A DNA stretch of 64,000 bases from Channallabes apus (GCA_030522415.1 CM060107.1:47699807-47763806); one strand, 5' to 3'. Counted from the stretch's first letter, positions 13,601-23,582 are shown. The notes: a model not told the origin generated them from the sequence alone. Numbers and translations are program-made.

Positions 13601-16600
13601 GAGGCCGGATTCAATGCGGCATTCAATCTGCAGCAGACTTCGCTCCGGTGACATAATTCTGCGTCCCGGTTCATACGCAAATCTGATATGACTTGGCAAC
13701 CGCTGAACAGTTTTGCATATGTCATTTTATATTTGAAGGAGTCGAGCACCCGCAGGAGAATTTGATACTTTATCGACAAGAAATTAAGCCGTGAATCATG
13801 TGTGTGTGTTTTTTCACGGTGTAAATTATTTATTTTAAATTTTTTCACAGAACTGAATACGCCTCCATCTCTACGCTACGCAACTCTCCATCTCTGACCG
13901 ATCTTTCTTAAGCTATATTAAAACAAAAAAAAAACATACATACGAGAGAGCACTAAAGCTTACCTGAGATCTCTGGGCAGGTGAGGATGATTTTGTCAAG
14001 CTCTGGACTTTGGGTGGTAAAGTCAGATCTGCTACAAGTACAAATAAGTAGAAAGCATTCGATCAGATCGAGATAAAAAAAATTTTTAAATGCAGATCGA
14101 TTGCACTGACATGACATGAGTGCAGCGTATCTGATTTCAGGACAGACGCTCAGTCACATGCGCCCGAGCACATCTGCAAGAAGTGAGTCGAAAGCTCTGT
14201 ACAGCATGCAAACTATTCTGATCTAGCGCGTCAGTGATGTCACTAAAGCAGCCGATTACAGAGCGTGCGATAAGCAGAGCGTCGTGAGCCTTACCTTTCT
14301 TTCAAGTCAAGGCTGCTTTAAAATGGAGACACAAATATCATTTATGTTAACACAAAGTATGGTATAAAAGTAAAAGGACAGAGACGGAATGCAACCGCGC
14401 AGTGCTGTTACCTTTGTACTGGCTTTCTAACAGGAGAGGGGAGATGAGTGTGTTGAAACAGCCTTCCTTGTACGAGCACTCCTGAAGATGGTGCCTGACT
14501 CATAATTAAATAATTGGTTCTGTTGGGAAGAGGGGAAATGGCCATCGTGTGCCGGGCTTCACTGGGAACGAAATGAGAGAGAGAGAGAGAGAGAGACACA
14601 TCAGTGCTGAGTTGCGTCCGATAAAAGTAATTCTCACAACATGTGATTTCCAACCTACGACCAGGACAACGCTCGAAACCCTCAACTTGAATTTCCTACT
14701 AGGTCGATTCTCAGCTTCAATCCTTTGTGTAGCTGCTCGCATCATAAAACATCAACAAAAGGATTATGTTTGAGAATTGTACTCGATTTACGAACATTTG
14801 GAACGAATCCTAATAAAATTAATCCTTAACCAGACAGAGTTCAAAGTCCAGTACAGCTCTGAGACAAAAATTAAGTCTGTGCTAACGCGCAGTATACACC
14901 ATAGTGTTAACCTCCCTCCCCCCCCCCCCAAGGTCCCTTTAAAGAGGTCAGCTGACACCTTCCGAGAGTATAATGCGAAACCAAAACACCAAACCTGCAC
15001 ATTTGTTTTTCATGCTTTACATTTTACACACACAAAATTAAGTCGGCTACTTACTGTACAAGTATTTACTAGAATGCACATCAACTTATTCTAATGTTAT
15101 ATCTAAAACACTACCTATGCAAATTTGATAATGTGAATTATGCATCATCAGCACGTTGGCTGTCTTCACATTGGGAATTACCACAAAAAACTGGAATGCA
15201 GCGCAATTTCTACTACTCGACCAGTAATATACTGTGTATATATATATATATATATATTTTTTTTAATGATCTTGTTGACTAGATAACTAGTCGCATTTTC
15301 TGTAATTTACAGGTTTCTCCCTCAAACTACATAATCTTAACTAATCCCCAACCATCAGCAAACTATCAGGTACAAACCCATGAGGGTTCTTTCTCATAGT
15401 AAGTGTGTCCCCTAACGCGAGACACACGAGGCCATGAGACTGCAGCTTGTCCAACAGCACGGTGTAACGCACTTTGAGAAACTCCCTAGTGGTGTGTGGG
15501 AATAACTCTGTCGAGTTCCTGGAATGTACAGTACAAGCGGTGCTCGTGAATGATCACATGAGACTCAAAGTTATCCGTGGATCTATCGTTCCACTCATGA
15601 GAACGTTCATTCACAGACAATACGGCCTTCTGCACTACTATTTAAATGTTTTACTGCAGCTAGGAGTGTCTTCTCCATACTGCGCTTGATGTCTTCTGTA
15701 AATTTCAAACGCTTTCACACCTTCATTCACCCGAGATTTACTTAATCAGTTTGACTTGAATGTTCTTCATAAAGATCTGACTTGATTAAATATCAAGCAA
15801 AACAATATTCATTTGTAAATATAACCACTTGGCCAGTGAGTCTTCTGAAACTGCTACACTTGTGTCCTGACAAACTGCTTAAACAGCACGAACACTCTGC
15901 CGATACCTGGGTTTGCCCGTTGCCAATCTGTTCAGGGATTTGAAATGGTTTGGTCGCCGTTCGTATGTCTTCATCGGCTCCATGAGGTCAAAGTGCCTCA
16001 GAGGGGGCGTCTGCTAACAGAGGAAGCAGAAACACCATCAGCAACGTGGAAGAATCATACAATACCTAATGCACATAATACAGCTAGTTTTTTTTTTTTT
16101 TTTGGGGGGGGGGGGGGATTTTTCCCTGATTTTCTCCCTAATTAAGTCGTGTCCAATTCCTCCCCGTCACCAGGGGGCTCCACAATAAGTCTACTACAAT
16201 CACTCAGTTGGGAGGGCCAAAGACTATTACGTGTTTCCTCTGAACCACACCTAGGGTTAGCGGCGTAACACACTCGGAGGACGGCGCTATTCGCTCCTTC
16301 CGCGTGCGTAAGCTCACAGATGCCCCTGATTGGCTGTAGAGCTGTGATTAATGTGGGAGCACTAAGTACCTCTCATCCCTCCCCTCTGAGAGAGCTCGGC
16401 CAATCAGCTCTCTCACTAGACCTCCGGCTGCGAGAGGTTACAGCATCACCCGGGAATCAAACTCGCGATCTCCGGATGATGGGCAGAGCACTACAACTAG
16501 TTTGTTTAACCGTGTAGATTTAAAAGGTAGTAAAATACTATAAAATAAATAAATAAATAAAATAATCACATTATAACAGAAGAACAAGATTTTCATACAA

Positions 16601-19323
16601 AGTTCTTTAGATGCACTTTTGCTAGAAATTTGCTAGAAAGGTTTTCTGGCAGAATAAGTTCTTTCTGTTTGTTCTGGTAGAAATTTAGTAGCTCCTAAGT
16701 CCACTATAAGGAAAGTAGGACAATAATGAATTAATAACAAGCTTTCATTAAGGGTTATAATTATTATTATGGGTTAATTCTTCTTATCGGAATTTATAAA
16801 GATAAATATGGAGTCTGTAAGAGTGACTTAAGTGATAGCAGTCAGGAGAGCTGAAGAGAGAAAGAGAAAGCACGCGATATAAAGTGCATGTGAATACCTT
16901 CACCCCTTCAGGGGAAAGTTCCTGCCGCCCACCCACCTGATCCATGGTCACCAAGGAAGGACTGCAGAGAAAACACAGGCAGACGTGAGTGAAGTACGCC
17001 ACAGAAAAACACAACTGCATGAAGAAACACTGGCTCATATCTAGCTGAATCATGATGATCTACTGAAGGTCAGAGCGTGGGGGAGCAAAGCGGTCGAGTT
17101 GGGTCTGCTCGTTAACTGTCGCCTGTATCGTGCGCTGGCGACGTAAAGAATCAGCACCGTGTGAATCTCAAGGTCACACGCTTATTTATTGAGTGCTAAT
17201 CCCTAATAGATTTCCGATTACAATTAGATTTTTACTTTTACATAATCACACCCCAGAAACTCTAGTGAATATTTCTTCTAAGCTACAGTGATTTGAGACA
17301 TCAAGTTGTGAAGTTTTAGAGAGAACCTGAACTTCGTGACTAAACGATCACAAATCAAAACAATATGTTTTGGCTCTAGCGTGCCAGCTAGTGAAAGCTC
17401 CCTGTAATCATCCGAAATACAGCAAGTCCTTGACTTACGAACATTCAAGTTACAAACAGACTGTGGATCTACAAAAAACCATAGACGCAAACAAACCGCG
17501 GAAGTAGCTCAGGTGTACTGTACCCAAAAAAACAAACAAAAAAAAAAAAAAATAGCCCTTTAAACGAGGTCAACCGACACTGCTGTGGCACCGGGACTCC
17601 CCCTTGCGATTTAGAGATGCAGTCTCGCAAGAACATAATGCGGAACCACTTTGTGTAAGACTCACGTTGACAAACTTACGAACAAATCCGACTTAGGAAC
17701 GTGATCCTGGAACGGAACTCGTTTGGTAAGTCGGGAACTTACTGTATGCATAATCGAATAGGGGCACAACAGTATGCAAGATTCATAGTTTCGTACCTCT
17801 GTACAGTGAAGTGAGGGGGGAGAAAAACATGCACTTTATTTTTTTTTTGTTAAATGCATTCCTTATGGATTACGTTATTGTTGAAAAGAAAGAGTCACAC
17901 TATAGCAAACAATGCTTCTTGGCTTTAAATGAGTTATACTGTATATTGATTGTCACATTTTCATTGTGCATACTTTACAGATGGTTAAAAAAAAAACTTT
18001 TTTTACAACCTTAAGGCCTTGTTCACACGGGCGTTAAAAATCGAGCGTTTTCTCTGCCATACGTAGCGTCTGGATGAAGCGCCGAGGGTTTTCTACACAT
18101 AGGAGTCAATGACAGTGTTCACACGGGCTTTGGTGACGTGCGTTTGTCCGGCTGCGCATTTATACGACGTTAAAAAAAACATTGCATGCGGCTTTTTCTT
18201 GGCGTTCAAATCCCAACGAACGCAAGGAAAACGCTTCTAGTTCGTTTTTTCCACGTTCATTTTACGCTTCGGAGGACCGGATACATCCCATGATCCTACA
18301 TGCTATACATAGGGAAATGCGGGAAAAAAGCAAAAATAAAATGCTTAAAAAATAAAACTGAAATGTTAAAACAATAAGATTAATGTCTAATATAGCAAAA
18401 TGGTCCATATTAAAAGGAGGCACATCAAATAAAATGACAAGGGCTTTCATATCCAGTTCCCGACACACTGCCCCCCACAGGTTAAACACACAAACTACAA
18501 TTTGTGCTGCAGGCTGTCGTTAGACAGAGACAAACGAACGACAGTGTAGAAGTCAATCAAGCGCCACTACAAAACGCAACATAAACATCTAGGATGTTCA
18601 GAGCTCGTTCGTTTATCCAAAAATTTTATGCCCGTGTGAACAAGGCCTAAAAGAGGGAAAAAAATGTTGCTTTGCATCATTTAGACCACAAATAAACCTG
18701 TCGTTGCATACTGCCAGGTCATATTGACTCCAAACACCTTGTGCGCAAGTTTTTAAAACAGAGCCAAGACTCAGCATTCAGGACATTTGTTTTTCTTTCT
18801 TTACATGATTAAAAAAAAATAATAATAATCACTGGCTCGTGATTTCTTTATTTTGTCGCCAACATTGGAGTGCGGTCCGGACTCGAGACCTGAAACATAG
18901 AAAGTTAACGCTCCATGCCTGTAATAAGCAGCTGAGCTTTTATTGCTTTAAAATGACGTACTAAAGATTCCAAATGACATCTCTCTGACGACCAAAGACA
19001 AAACCAACACGCCAACGCTGTGGTGATGCCAGTCCCGACGACGTTGTTGCTTCTTTCTCACACTTTCACGTGTGCGTTTATCGAACGAAGCTCCAGCAGC
19101 CCTGAACGCTAAAACAAGCGGTACTGAGGTGCTTACTCGTTCCTCTTCTCCTCCTCACGGTCAGCGGAGAGGGAAAAACTCCAGCTCTGCTTGAACCCTC
19201 CATCTCTGCTGGCTTCTGATCTATCAAGAGCTTAGACACATACAGAAAAGATGAATATCATAGCGGGGCAAAAAAAATTATAAAAAACAAAGGGCACAGA
19301 TTTGCAGCGCAGAGGTGAAAGCC

Positions 19324-19356
<33 letters not shown>

Positions 19357-22300
19357 AGGTGAGCGTTATGTGCCAAAGCGCATGATGTTCAGGCGGAAGG
19401 GAGAGCGAGCGCAGATGGTGTCTCAGCTTGATTCGTTAATCAAATGCCACCATCTTCTATTACGCAAATCTATAAAATCTCTTAAAGAAGGTGAACCGGT
19501 GCCAGAGTGATCTCTTTCTGCTTAACATGTTTTACACAACAAATATATCTTAATTGTTGATGTAGTCAGATGTCAGAAGTAACAGGTGAACCTGTAACTC
19601 GTAGAAAATCATGCAGGATGAAGAGCTTCAAAGTTTATTTAACATGACAAGAAAAAAAAGAGACGATTTTTACAATTAACACAACAACTTAAAAAAAAAG
19701 AAAACCTGCTTTGTATTTGTTCACATCACTCCACCAAAGCGCTGATTATTTGCTTAGAACAGTATGTTTGATTAGATTAGTAGAAATGGAGGAGGAGACA
19801 AAAAAAAAAGACTCTGGGATGCATCATAATTTTTTTTTTTTTGATGATTTATAGAATTTCCCTTTGGGATTAATAATTTACTCTCTCTCTACAGTATGTT
19901 TGTACTTTCAGGTGGTGAAATGTTCCCGTTCCTCTATAATCCTACAGGTGGATCTGCTGAAAACCTAAAATAAAAATACAGACTCAGGATATGTACAATA
20001 CACACCGAATCGACACCGAATCGGCACCGAAGTATCGTGATGACATCGTTTCGGCCGATCCCTGGTGATTTTTTCTTCTAGTTGACCTCTAAAGCGGTTG
20101 AAGAAAAATTTAGCGATTCTCATCTAACGCATTTTGGCGGGTACATTCTTATGGTTTGTTAGCTGCCCGCTCCCTGGGAATTATTTTTTTTAATCCAAAT
20201 GTTCATACACAGCCCTGGTTCTATAACCAGGAAACAATAATATGACTGGATATTACTATGTAATTTAATAATATCTAATTAATACTGATTAGATAGAAAG
20301 CCTGAATGTTCATCATCTGTTAATTTTTGTGGGTGGAGCCTGTGAAGGAGCACCAAAGAGATACGAAGCTTTTGTTTGGTTGTTTTGTATTGGTAATCGT
20401 TCTCTTCAGTATTGCCGACTCGGCAACATTTCACTAGATTAGTTAAACTTCTGAATGACATGAAAGAGAACAAACAGTTACCGATACGCTATAATATCTT
20501 GCATTACGTCTTCGTATACCAACAATGGAATATTATACAGATTGACGTGTGTCCTTGAAATGGGTACGTATATTAATATAGAGCCTCAAAGTCATGATGT
20601 AATTTCTTGTCAATGAAGACGTAAAACCAATTGACATTTACAGAAAACTTCAAATACGTATGAGAATATTAGCCGCAGCAAAATATGTGAATGGTGCAAA
20701 CGTTTTTTAAAGAAGGCCGTGGCTTGAAGCCCACAGCAGTCATTGCCATTCACATTCCGTAGTCCTAAACTCACCCCAAGCCATTTGCACACGTTTGGGC
20801 AATTAAAGGAGCGTCTGGGTGGGCAATGTTTTAGACGAGAAGCAGGCGGTCCAGTTATGGTATTAGAAATCTTGATAGTATCCAAACACTAGTGAAACAC
20901 TGGGATAAGTGTATTAGTGTAGCTGGGAATTGTTTAGAGAAATAAAGGGAGTTTTTGGTAAAGATAGTTTTAAAAATTCAGTAAAAAAAAAAGTAATACG
21001 TACAATTCAGTTATGAATCATAATTCTTTAACATGCCGATTCTTGTAGTACCACTAACTCCAAAATCAAAACATTTTAAATGATGTCCTACATTAATAAT
21101 AGACATACATCAGGCGATCAGCAGGTGACCAGAATTGGCTGGTTTTCAGCTTTATCAGGCACGATGGATCAACCATGAACATAACCAATTCTGAGTGCAC
21201 GAGCTTCTGGCTTGTGCAACAGAAACGCAATTCTATGGCATTACATTATCACAAGTTGTGCGCATAAAAAAAAAAAAAAAAAAAAAAAAAAACTCAACCC
21301 TTTTTCTTTAAATTCTGTTAGCAAATTAGTCTCAAACCCATTCAATACACATGCTTACATCAGTCTCAAAACACGTGACCATTAATTAGTATCAAAACGC
21401 ATGTTAGATGCCGAGCATGTCTGCATTAGAAGCAGGCGCTCGGACCTGCTTAACATTTCTTTATAATCCTACAGACGTAACCGTTTTACCCCCTCAGAAG
21501 TCTTGAGTTTCCTTATAATTCTACAGGGCAGTACACTCTAAACTATTCACACACTGGCATCTACTACCTGTTTGGTAGAAGTGACTAGTTTACTATGTTC
21601 GTTTGGAAATAATAATTATGGTGAATGACAGATACATGGACGCAGTAAAATGTTAAACTCCTTTACTTGATGTTTTTTGAAAATTTAATGAGCTACATTA
21701 AATGAATCATGTTCAATTCAGTTGTAAAACAGTTGAATAAAGCTGAGGTACAGTATAAAATGTTCAGACTTCTGACGACTTTGAAGGTTCAATGTCTTCC
21801 AAATTGTAAAAAAAAAATATCTATATATATATATATATAATTCAGATATTTATAAAATTGAGATACTTATAGAATTGCAATATTAATCACGATCATTATC
21901 ACAATAATTTCAATATTACTTACGTAATCTGATTATCCAGGGCAGACTTCTACTTTGCCCACATGTGGTCATTTATCGGAGACAAGATCATCTCTGACCA
22001 GATTATTCTTTTTATTGGAGAACGCTCAATAGGTCCCATGCATTTTAACCTAGATTTTTTAAACATATTTATTACATGAAACGTCTCACCAGGACACACA
22101 CAGAGAAATGCCACATCCAAGTCATGTTGCCTTGCCTTAAATATCATGTGTGTGCAATTCTCAGAAAAACACAAAACTCAACAATTAAAGAGAAAACAGC
22201 TAGCAAAAGGGGAAATAAATAAGGCATCAGAAACCGTGATTACTAGCAGAACAGTGACAGAACAACACCATGTTTATAATGCATGCTTGAAGAAAGTTCC

Positions 22301-23208
22301 TGAAAAGAAAATATGTAGATTTTCACATTATTTATTGCTATTTTACATTAGATTAGACCAGTTTGTGTGTTGCAGACAAAGCTGTACTTAGTTAGCCAAC
22401 CATCCAAAGTCAGTTAAGGTAATTACCCTTCAATTATGCACGTAATATTAAAACAACCATTAATTTAGGCAACATGCATTTAATTAAGTTGAAGCTAGTT
22501 TAATAATAATAATAATAATAATAAATTGTATTTATTGCTTGGACATGACGCTTTACATCCCAGGTTAGGCCTGCTGATGAGGAGCTAGCTTTAGCTTTTA
22601 ATATCCAGCAACCTAACTAAGCGACCTGATGAGTTTTATTGTTTAATTGTTTTTGATTTGATAAACGAGCATGCCATGCATGAAAATTTATTTTATTTCA
22701 GATTAATTCTTGCACGCTTGTTTATTTTAGCATGGAACTAAAAGGGGGGAAAACAGTACTGGGTTAAATTGAATTGAAGCTAAATGTCATAGCTTTGTTT
22801 TAAAAAGAAAAAAAATTATTTAAAAAAAATTAACATATTTTAAAGAATAATAAAATACAATAAACTAGACTTCACCTTGGGAAAAGCGGTGCATCCGGAG
22901 TGTGTTGGGGTTAACTTGAGTTATTGCTGTTTTGCAGCTGTATTGAGTGAATGAGCAAGAAAGCTAACAATCAATGGCTGACTAGCCGAGCTAGCCTACA
23001 TGTTAGCATCGCGCTAACGCTAATGCTAGCTCCACGCACAGCCAGCCTCGGAGACAAAACAGCCCGACTCCGGACTGCATTAAAAATGCACATACGTTCC
23101 CCCTCGAACACACCAACAAACTTTGTGCGGGTTATCAGACGCGGCTGGTGCCGTAATTAGCTGTAATATATACTGACCTTCGATAAAAACGCTCTTCTTG
23201 TGGGCCAT
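1564..23208 (-). CDS. senp6: SUMO-specific protease Senp6, 20 coding exons, 3' end outside window
   Basis: Senp6 is a nuclear cysteine protease (peptidase C48) that trims poly-SUMO2/3 chains. Translated minus-strand segments match vertebrate SENP6 in order from N to C terminus. Coding exons in transcript order: 23178-23208, 19137-19230, 16898-16961, 15907-16010, 14412-14561, 14295-14312, 13964-14028, 11230-11297, 10739-11114, 10410-10648, 10084-10227, 8273-8306, 7515-7703, 7188-7378, 6789-7030, 6471-6587, 4151-4273, 3897-3989, 1742-2058, 1564-1640. All have AG/GT borders and compatible phases, totalling 912 codons. Landmarks are a SUMO-interacting-motif-like IILSSDED, CEWC in the pre-catalytic region, [10 protein letters not shown] at the start of the protease domain, and SAHWYLAV with the catalytic His. 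The Asp and Cys exons are not present, so they lie left of base 1. Teleosts may carry two paralogues; which one this is cannot be told. Confidence 0.93.
1742..2058 (-). CDS. senp6: senp6 coding exon 19, catalytic His
   Basis: Begins with [16 protein letters not shown]; the His codon at 2052-2054 is the catalytic His of the C48 triad. EPNPHYQ follows, and then a divergent acidic, Ser/Pro-rich loop, the position of the variable insertion typical of SENP6/7 protease domains. Donor GTGAGT. Confidence 0.95.
2407..3730 (+). mobile_element. Degenerate Tc1-like DNA transposon
   Basis: Left end TACAATTACGGAAACGTTGG and right end CGTTTCCAGAATCG..TTGTGA are inverted, matching a common fish Tc1-like TIR type. 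Within, frame-broken pieces read [33 protein letters not shown] and [13 protein letters not shown] tail, which are Tc1 DDE-transposase blocks. Frameshifts and stops make it dead. It sits in the intron between senp6 exons 18 and 19. Confidence 0.75.
3897..3989 (-). CDS. senp6: senp6 coding exon 18
   Basis: Encodes [20 protein letters not shown] then INES, matching SENP6 [24 protein letters not shown]. Donor GTAAGC; joins exon 19 at the catalytic His block. Confidence 0.95.
4151..4273 (-). CDS. senp6: senp6 coding exon 17
   Basis: Encodes [20 protein letters not shown] and [10 protein letters not shown], matching SENP6 [30 protein letters not shown]. Donor GTAGGT, acceptor CCCAG. Confidence 0.95.
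4601..4775 (-). mobile_element. L2-type LINE 3' end
   Basis: Reverse complement of the tail at 540-977: TATAGCGCTTTTAACAATTG, a 'CTTTACACAATCAAAAGAAT' segment and CCCGAGGGCGACAGTGGCAAG. Intronic in senp6. Confidence 0.75.
5125..5538 (+). mobile_element. 3' part of a Tc1-like transposon
   Basis: Begins inside a transposase: [20 protein letters not shown] is the Tc1 'SPDLNPIE' DDE block. A GGYFE-like end follows, then the terminus GGCCTGTACTG flanked by TA. The 5' half is missing. Intron between senp6 exons 16 and 17. Confidence 0.7.
5973..5999. repeat. (AAT)n microsatellite
   Basis: Nine trinucleotide units, AATAATAAT..., in a senp6 intron. A poly-A run of about 24 lies at 5724-5747. Confidence 0.9.
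6471..6587 (-). CDS. senp6: senp6 coding exon 16, start of C48 domain
   Basis: Encodes [20 protein letters not shown] and then [19 protein letters not shown], virtually identical to mammalian SENP6. It is the first conserved block of the C48 protease fold. Phase 2 to 2. Confidence 0.96.
6789..7030 (-). CDS. senp6: senp6 coding exon 15, Thr/Ala-rich linker
   Basis: A low-complexity Thr/Ala/Ser linker, then an acidic [10 protein letters not shown] and FTGPII leading into the protease domain. It aligns to the SENP6 [20 protein letters not shown] region, which lacks the Thr/Ala repeat. Confidence 0.88.
7188..7378 (-). CDS. senp6: senp6 coding exon 14
   Basis: Encodes [15 protein letters not shown] and continues through [19 protein letters not shown], collinear with SENP6 EQYIILIFQNG ... 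INEIGIKNNISNFFAKIPF. Phase 1 to 0. Confidence 0.93.
7515..7703 (-). CDS. senp6: senp6 coding exon 13, CEWC motif
   Basis: Encodes [20 protein letters not shown], matching [20 protein letters not shown] of SENP6, followed by a [14 protein letters not shown] stretch. Donor GTGAGC at 7515; an alternative GTGAAA at 7521 has the same phase. Confidence 0.93.
8273..8306 (-). CDS. senp6: senp6 coding exon 12 (34 nt)
   Basis: Encodes [11 protein letters not shown], matching the FCLDFIKIQLD segment. A Tc1-like element occupies most of the intron between this exon and exon 11. Confidence 0.85.
8475..9920 (+). mobile_element. Tc1-like transposon, transposase broken
   Basis: CAGTGC...GCACTG ends with TA on both sides (8473-8474, 9921-9922). 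Sub-terminal inverted repeats are visible as CACCCCATAATGACGACATG at the left and its complement at the right. Transposase pieces: [20 protein letters not shown] with a paired [35 protein letters not shown] and [14 protein letters not shown]. They are in different frames with stops, so it is not functional. Compared with the right end, about 47 bp is missing just inside the left TIR. It lies between senp6 exons 11 and 12. Confidence 0.85.
10084..10227 (-). CDS. senp6: senp6 coding exon 11
   Basis: 48 codons. QFRNSL, a KKRK basic patch, then [18 protein letters not shown] aligning to SENP6 SVILNCRSIRVGTLFRLL. Acceptor CTCAG, donor GTAAGA, phase 0 to 0. Confidence 0.92.
10410..10648 (-). CDS. 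senp6: senp6 coding exon 10, SIM and Ser/Pro block
   Basis: Opens with [10 protein letters not shown], a hydrophobic-acidic SUMO-interacting-motif signature. Then comes [19 protein letters not shown], almost the mammalian SISPQPADSACSSPAPSTG. Acceptor CCGCAG, donor GTAAGT, phases 1 to 0. Confidence 0.93.
10739..11114 (-). CDS. senp6: senp6 coding exon 9, with paired CxxC motifs
   Basis: The longest exon (376 nt). It starts SLQPDEYF, then a zinc-ribbon-like [17 protein letters not shown], then a Ser/Pro/Arg-rich linker. It ends with SKSFYGM...KQNELDDP, aligning to the SENP6 KKFYGNN...LSDLNDP block. Donor GTGAGT leaves phase 1. Confidence 0.88.
11230..11297 (-). CDS. senp6: senp6 coding exon 8
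   Basis: Encodes [19 protein letters not shown] and a short tail, similar to SENP6 EIKRKVQQKRH. Acceptor TTCAG, donor GTGAGG, phases 1 to 0. Confidence 0.82.
11500..12300 (-). mobile_element. Old Tc1-like transposase remnant split by a MITE
   Basis: The minus strand reads an [12 protein letters not shown] segment and [11 protein letters not shown] at 12150-12250, and [10 protein letters not shown] at 11500-11548. These match consecutive blocks of a Tc1 N-terminal domain ([20 protein letters not shown]). The TIR element at 11550-12143 lies exactly between them. Confidence 0.6.
11550..12143. mobile_element. PIF/Harbinger-like MITE, TSD TAA
   Basis: 594-bp element with inverted ends built on CTTTTCCACTGCATAGTAC and its complement (GTACTATGCAGTGG). 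It is flanked by TAA at 11547-11549 and 12144-12146, and has no transposase. The 3-bp TWA target site points to PIF/Harbinger. Its removal rejoins the Tc1 remnant. Confidence 0.7.
12301..13963. other. senp6 intron 7, right part
   Basis: Ordinary intronic sequence with an AT-rich patch at 12520-12720 and a CA run near 13180. No exon, RNA or element ends recognised. Confidence 0.4.
13964..14028 (-). CDS. senp6: senp6 coding exon 7
   Basis: Encodes [20 protein letters not shown] plus a few residues. Two tandem acceptors 3 nt apart (exon start 14028 or 14031) give a possible one-codon alternative (NAGNAG-type). Donor GTAAGC. Weakly conserved; placed by phase and splice sites. Confidence 0.7.
14295..14312 (-). 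CDS. senp6: senp6 coding exon 6, an 18-nt micro-exon
   Basis: Eighteen bases between AAGCAG and GTAAGG. With the split codon from exon 5 it reads S-L-D-L-K-E, matching SSLDRKE in mammalian SENP6. Its phase (2 to 2) fits both neighbours. Confidence 0.8.
14412..14561 (-). CDS. senp6: senp6 coding exon 5
   Basis: Encodes [19 protein letters not shown] near its end, matching SENP6 CSGTVVHGRRFHHAHAQIP. Acceptor TTCCCAG, donor GTAACA, phases 2 to 2. A (GA)n run in the preceding intron adjoins the acceptor. Confidence 0.88.
15907..16010 (-). CDS. senp6: senp6 coding exon 4
   Basis: Encodes a segment containing [16 protein letters not shown], matching the SENP6 LKTYVRRNKSESFKTLK block. Acceptor TTAGCAG, donor GTATCG, phases 0 to 2. 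Confidence 0.85.
16090..16515 (-). mobile_element. tRNA-derived SINE
   Basis: On the minus strand the head reads TAGTGCTCTG (A-box region) and GAGTTTGATTCCCGG (B box). The body contains CAATCAGGGGCATCTG, and the tail is a long C/A homopolymer (16090-16118 on the plus strand: T run then G run). Typical RNA-polymerase-III SINE layout. Lies in a senp6 intron next to exon 4. Confidence 0.65.
16898..16961 (-). CDS. senp6: senp6 coding exon 3 (probable)
   Basis: Encodes a [25 protein letters not shown] segment. It has little similarity to mammalian SENP6, but a clean TGCAG acceptor and the phases (2 to 0) needed by exons 2 and 4. The donor could be at 16898 (GTATTC), at the GTGAAG slightly upstream, or at the GTGGGT after CAG; all are phase 0. 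Confidence 0.6.
17420..17744. mobile_element. TA-flanked MITE
   Basis: 325 bp with ends CAGCAAGTCCTTGACTTACG and GGTAAGTCGGGAACTTACTG (inverted, imperfect), flanked by TA at 17418-17419 and 17745-17746. Consistent with a Tc1/mariner-type non-autonomous element. Intron of senp6. Confidence 0.65.
18014..18648. mobile_element. Non-autonomous TIR element
   Basis: Ends AGGCCTTGTTCACACGGGC and GCCCGTGTGAACAAGGCCT are a perfect 19-bp inverted repeat around 635 bp of non-coding DNA. No convincing TSD, so the superfamily is unassigned (hAT-like length and ends). Confidence 0.65.
19137..19230 (-). CDS. senp6: senp6 coding exon 2
   Basis: Encodes [19 protein letters not shown] followed by an acidic/basic stretch. 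It matches the SENP6 N-terminal RSESKRDGGFK block. Acceptor TCTAAG, donor GTAAGC, phases 1 to 2. Confidence 0.9.
19325..19355. repeat. (CA)n microsatellite
   Basis: About 15 CA units downstream (transcript sense upstream) of senp6 exon 2. Confidence 0.9.
20700..20885 (+). pseudogene. Probable mariner-family transposase remnant
   Basis: One plus-strand frame reads [20 protein letters not shown], resembling the mariner 'DLAPSDFHLFxxLKxHLGG' block after the second catalytic Asp. Only this short block is recognisable. Intron 1 of senp6. Confidence 0.35.
20890..22920. other. senp6 intron 1, mostly featureless
   Basis: AT-rich sequence with a poly-A run at 21268-21292, a TA run at 21822-21840 and an (AAT)n run near 22500. 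No coding potential recognised. Confidence 0.4.
23178..23208 (-). CDS. senp6: senp6 coding exon 1 (start codon)
   Basis: Ten codons beginning [10 protein letters not shown] plus one base, then donor GTCAGT. The ATG sits in a good Kozak context (AACATGG). Joining to exon 2 gives FIEALDRSE, matching the mammalian FLEALARSE block, which fixes this start. Confidence 0.85.
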
Positions 23209-23330
23209 GTTGTTTATTCCATGTTGTTGCCGAGCGAGGCTGTTTGTCTCTCTGAGCCACGGCGAGATTGCTGAGGGAGCGCTGACCAAGCGCCGAGCAG
23301 CGACACGCCGTCAATAAGTCACATTTCATC
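23209..23330 (-). promoter_or_regulatory. senp6 5' leader and CpG-containing promoter region
   Basis: Upstream of the senp6 ATG the sequence becomes relatively CpG-rich (CGAGCG, CACGGCGAG, GCGCTGACC, GCGCCGAGC). CpG-rich sequence also continues into intron 1 around 22930-23160. No TATA box is obvious. Inferred CpG-type promoter; the transcription start is not determined. Confidence 0.45.
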
Positions 23331-23582
23331 AAAAAATTACTCAGCATTTCAGTCATAATATGAACAGAAATGTCCCAATGACCATATTTCATCAATGTTT
23401 GGTCAGTTTCTTGCTATACACTTTAATAAACAATAAAAAAAAAATCTGGTTCATTACTAGTTCCAGGAATCCTAATCCACCTAATACATCAATATATACA
23501 CAGTATGACTTACAATAAAAAAAATTGTTTTATTATTTTCTTCAGTTTATACAGATGTATGGGCCAAAAGTGTGTGCATCGA

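Noticed and set aside
22951..23160. Plus-strand 69-codon frame overlapping senp6 exon 1 region, as a divergent gene
   Set aside because: Repetitive GCTAGC-type sequence in the CpG-rich start of intron 1; no splice or protein support.
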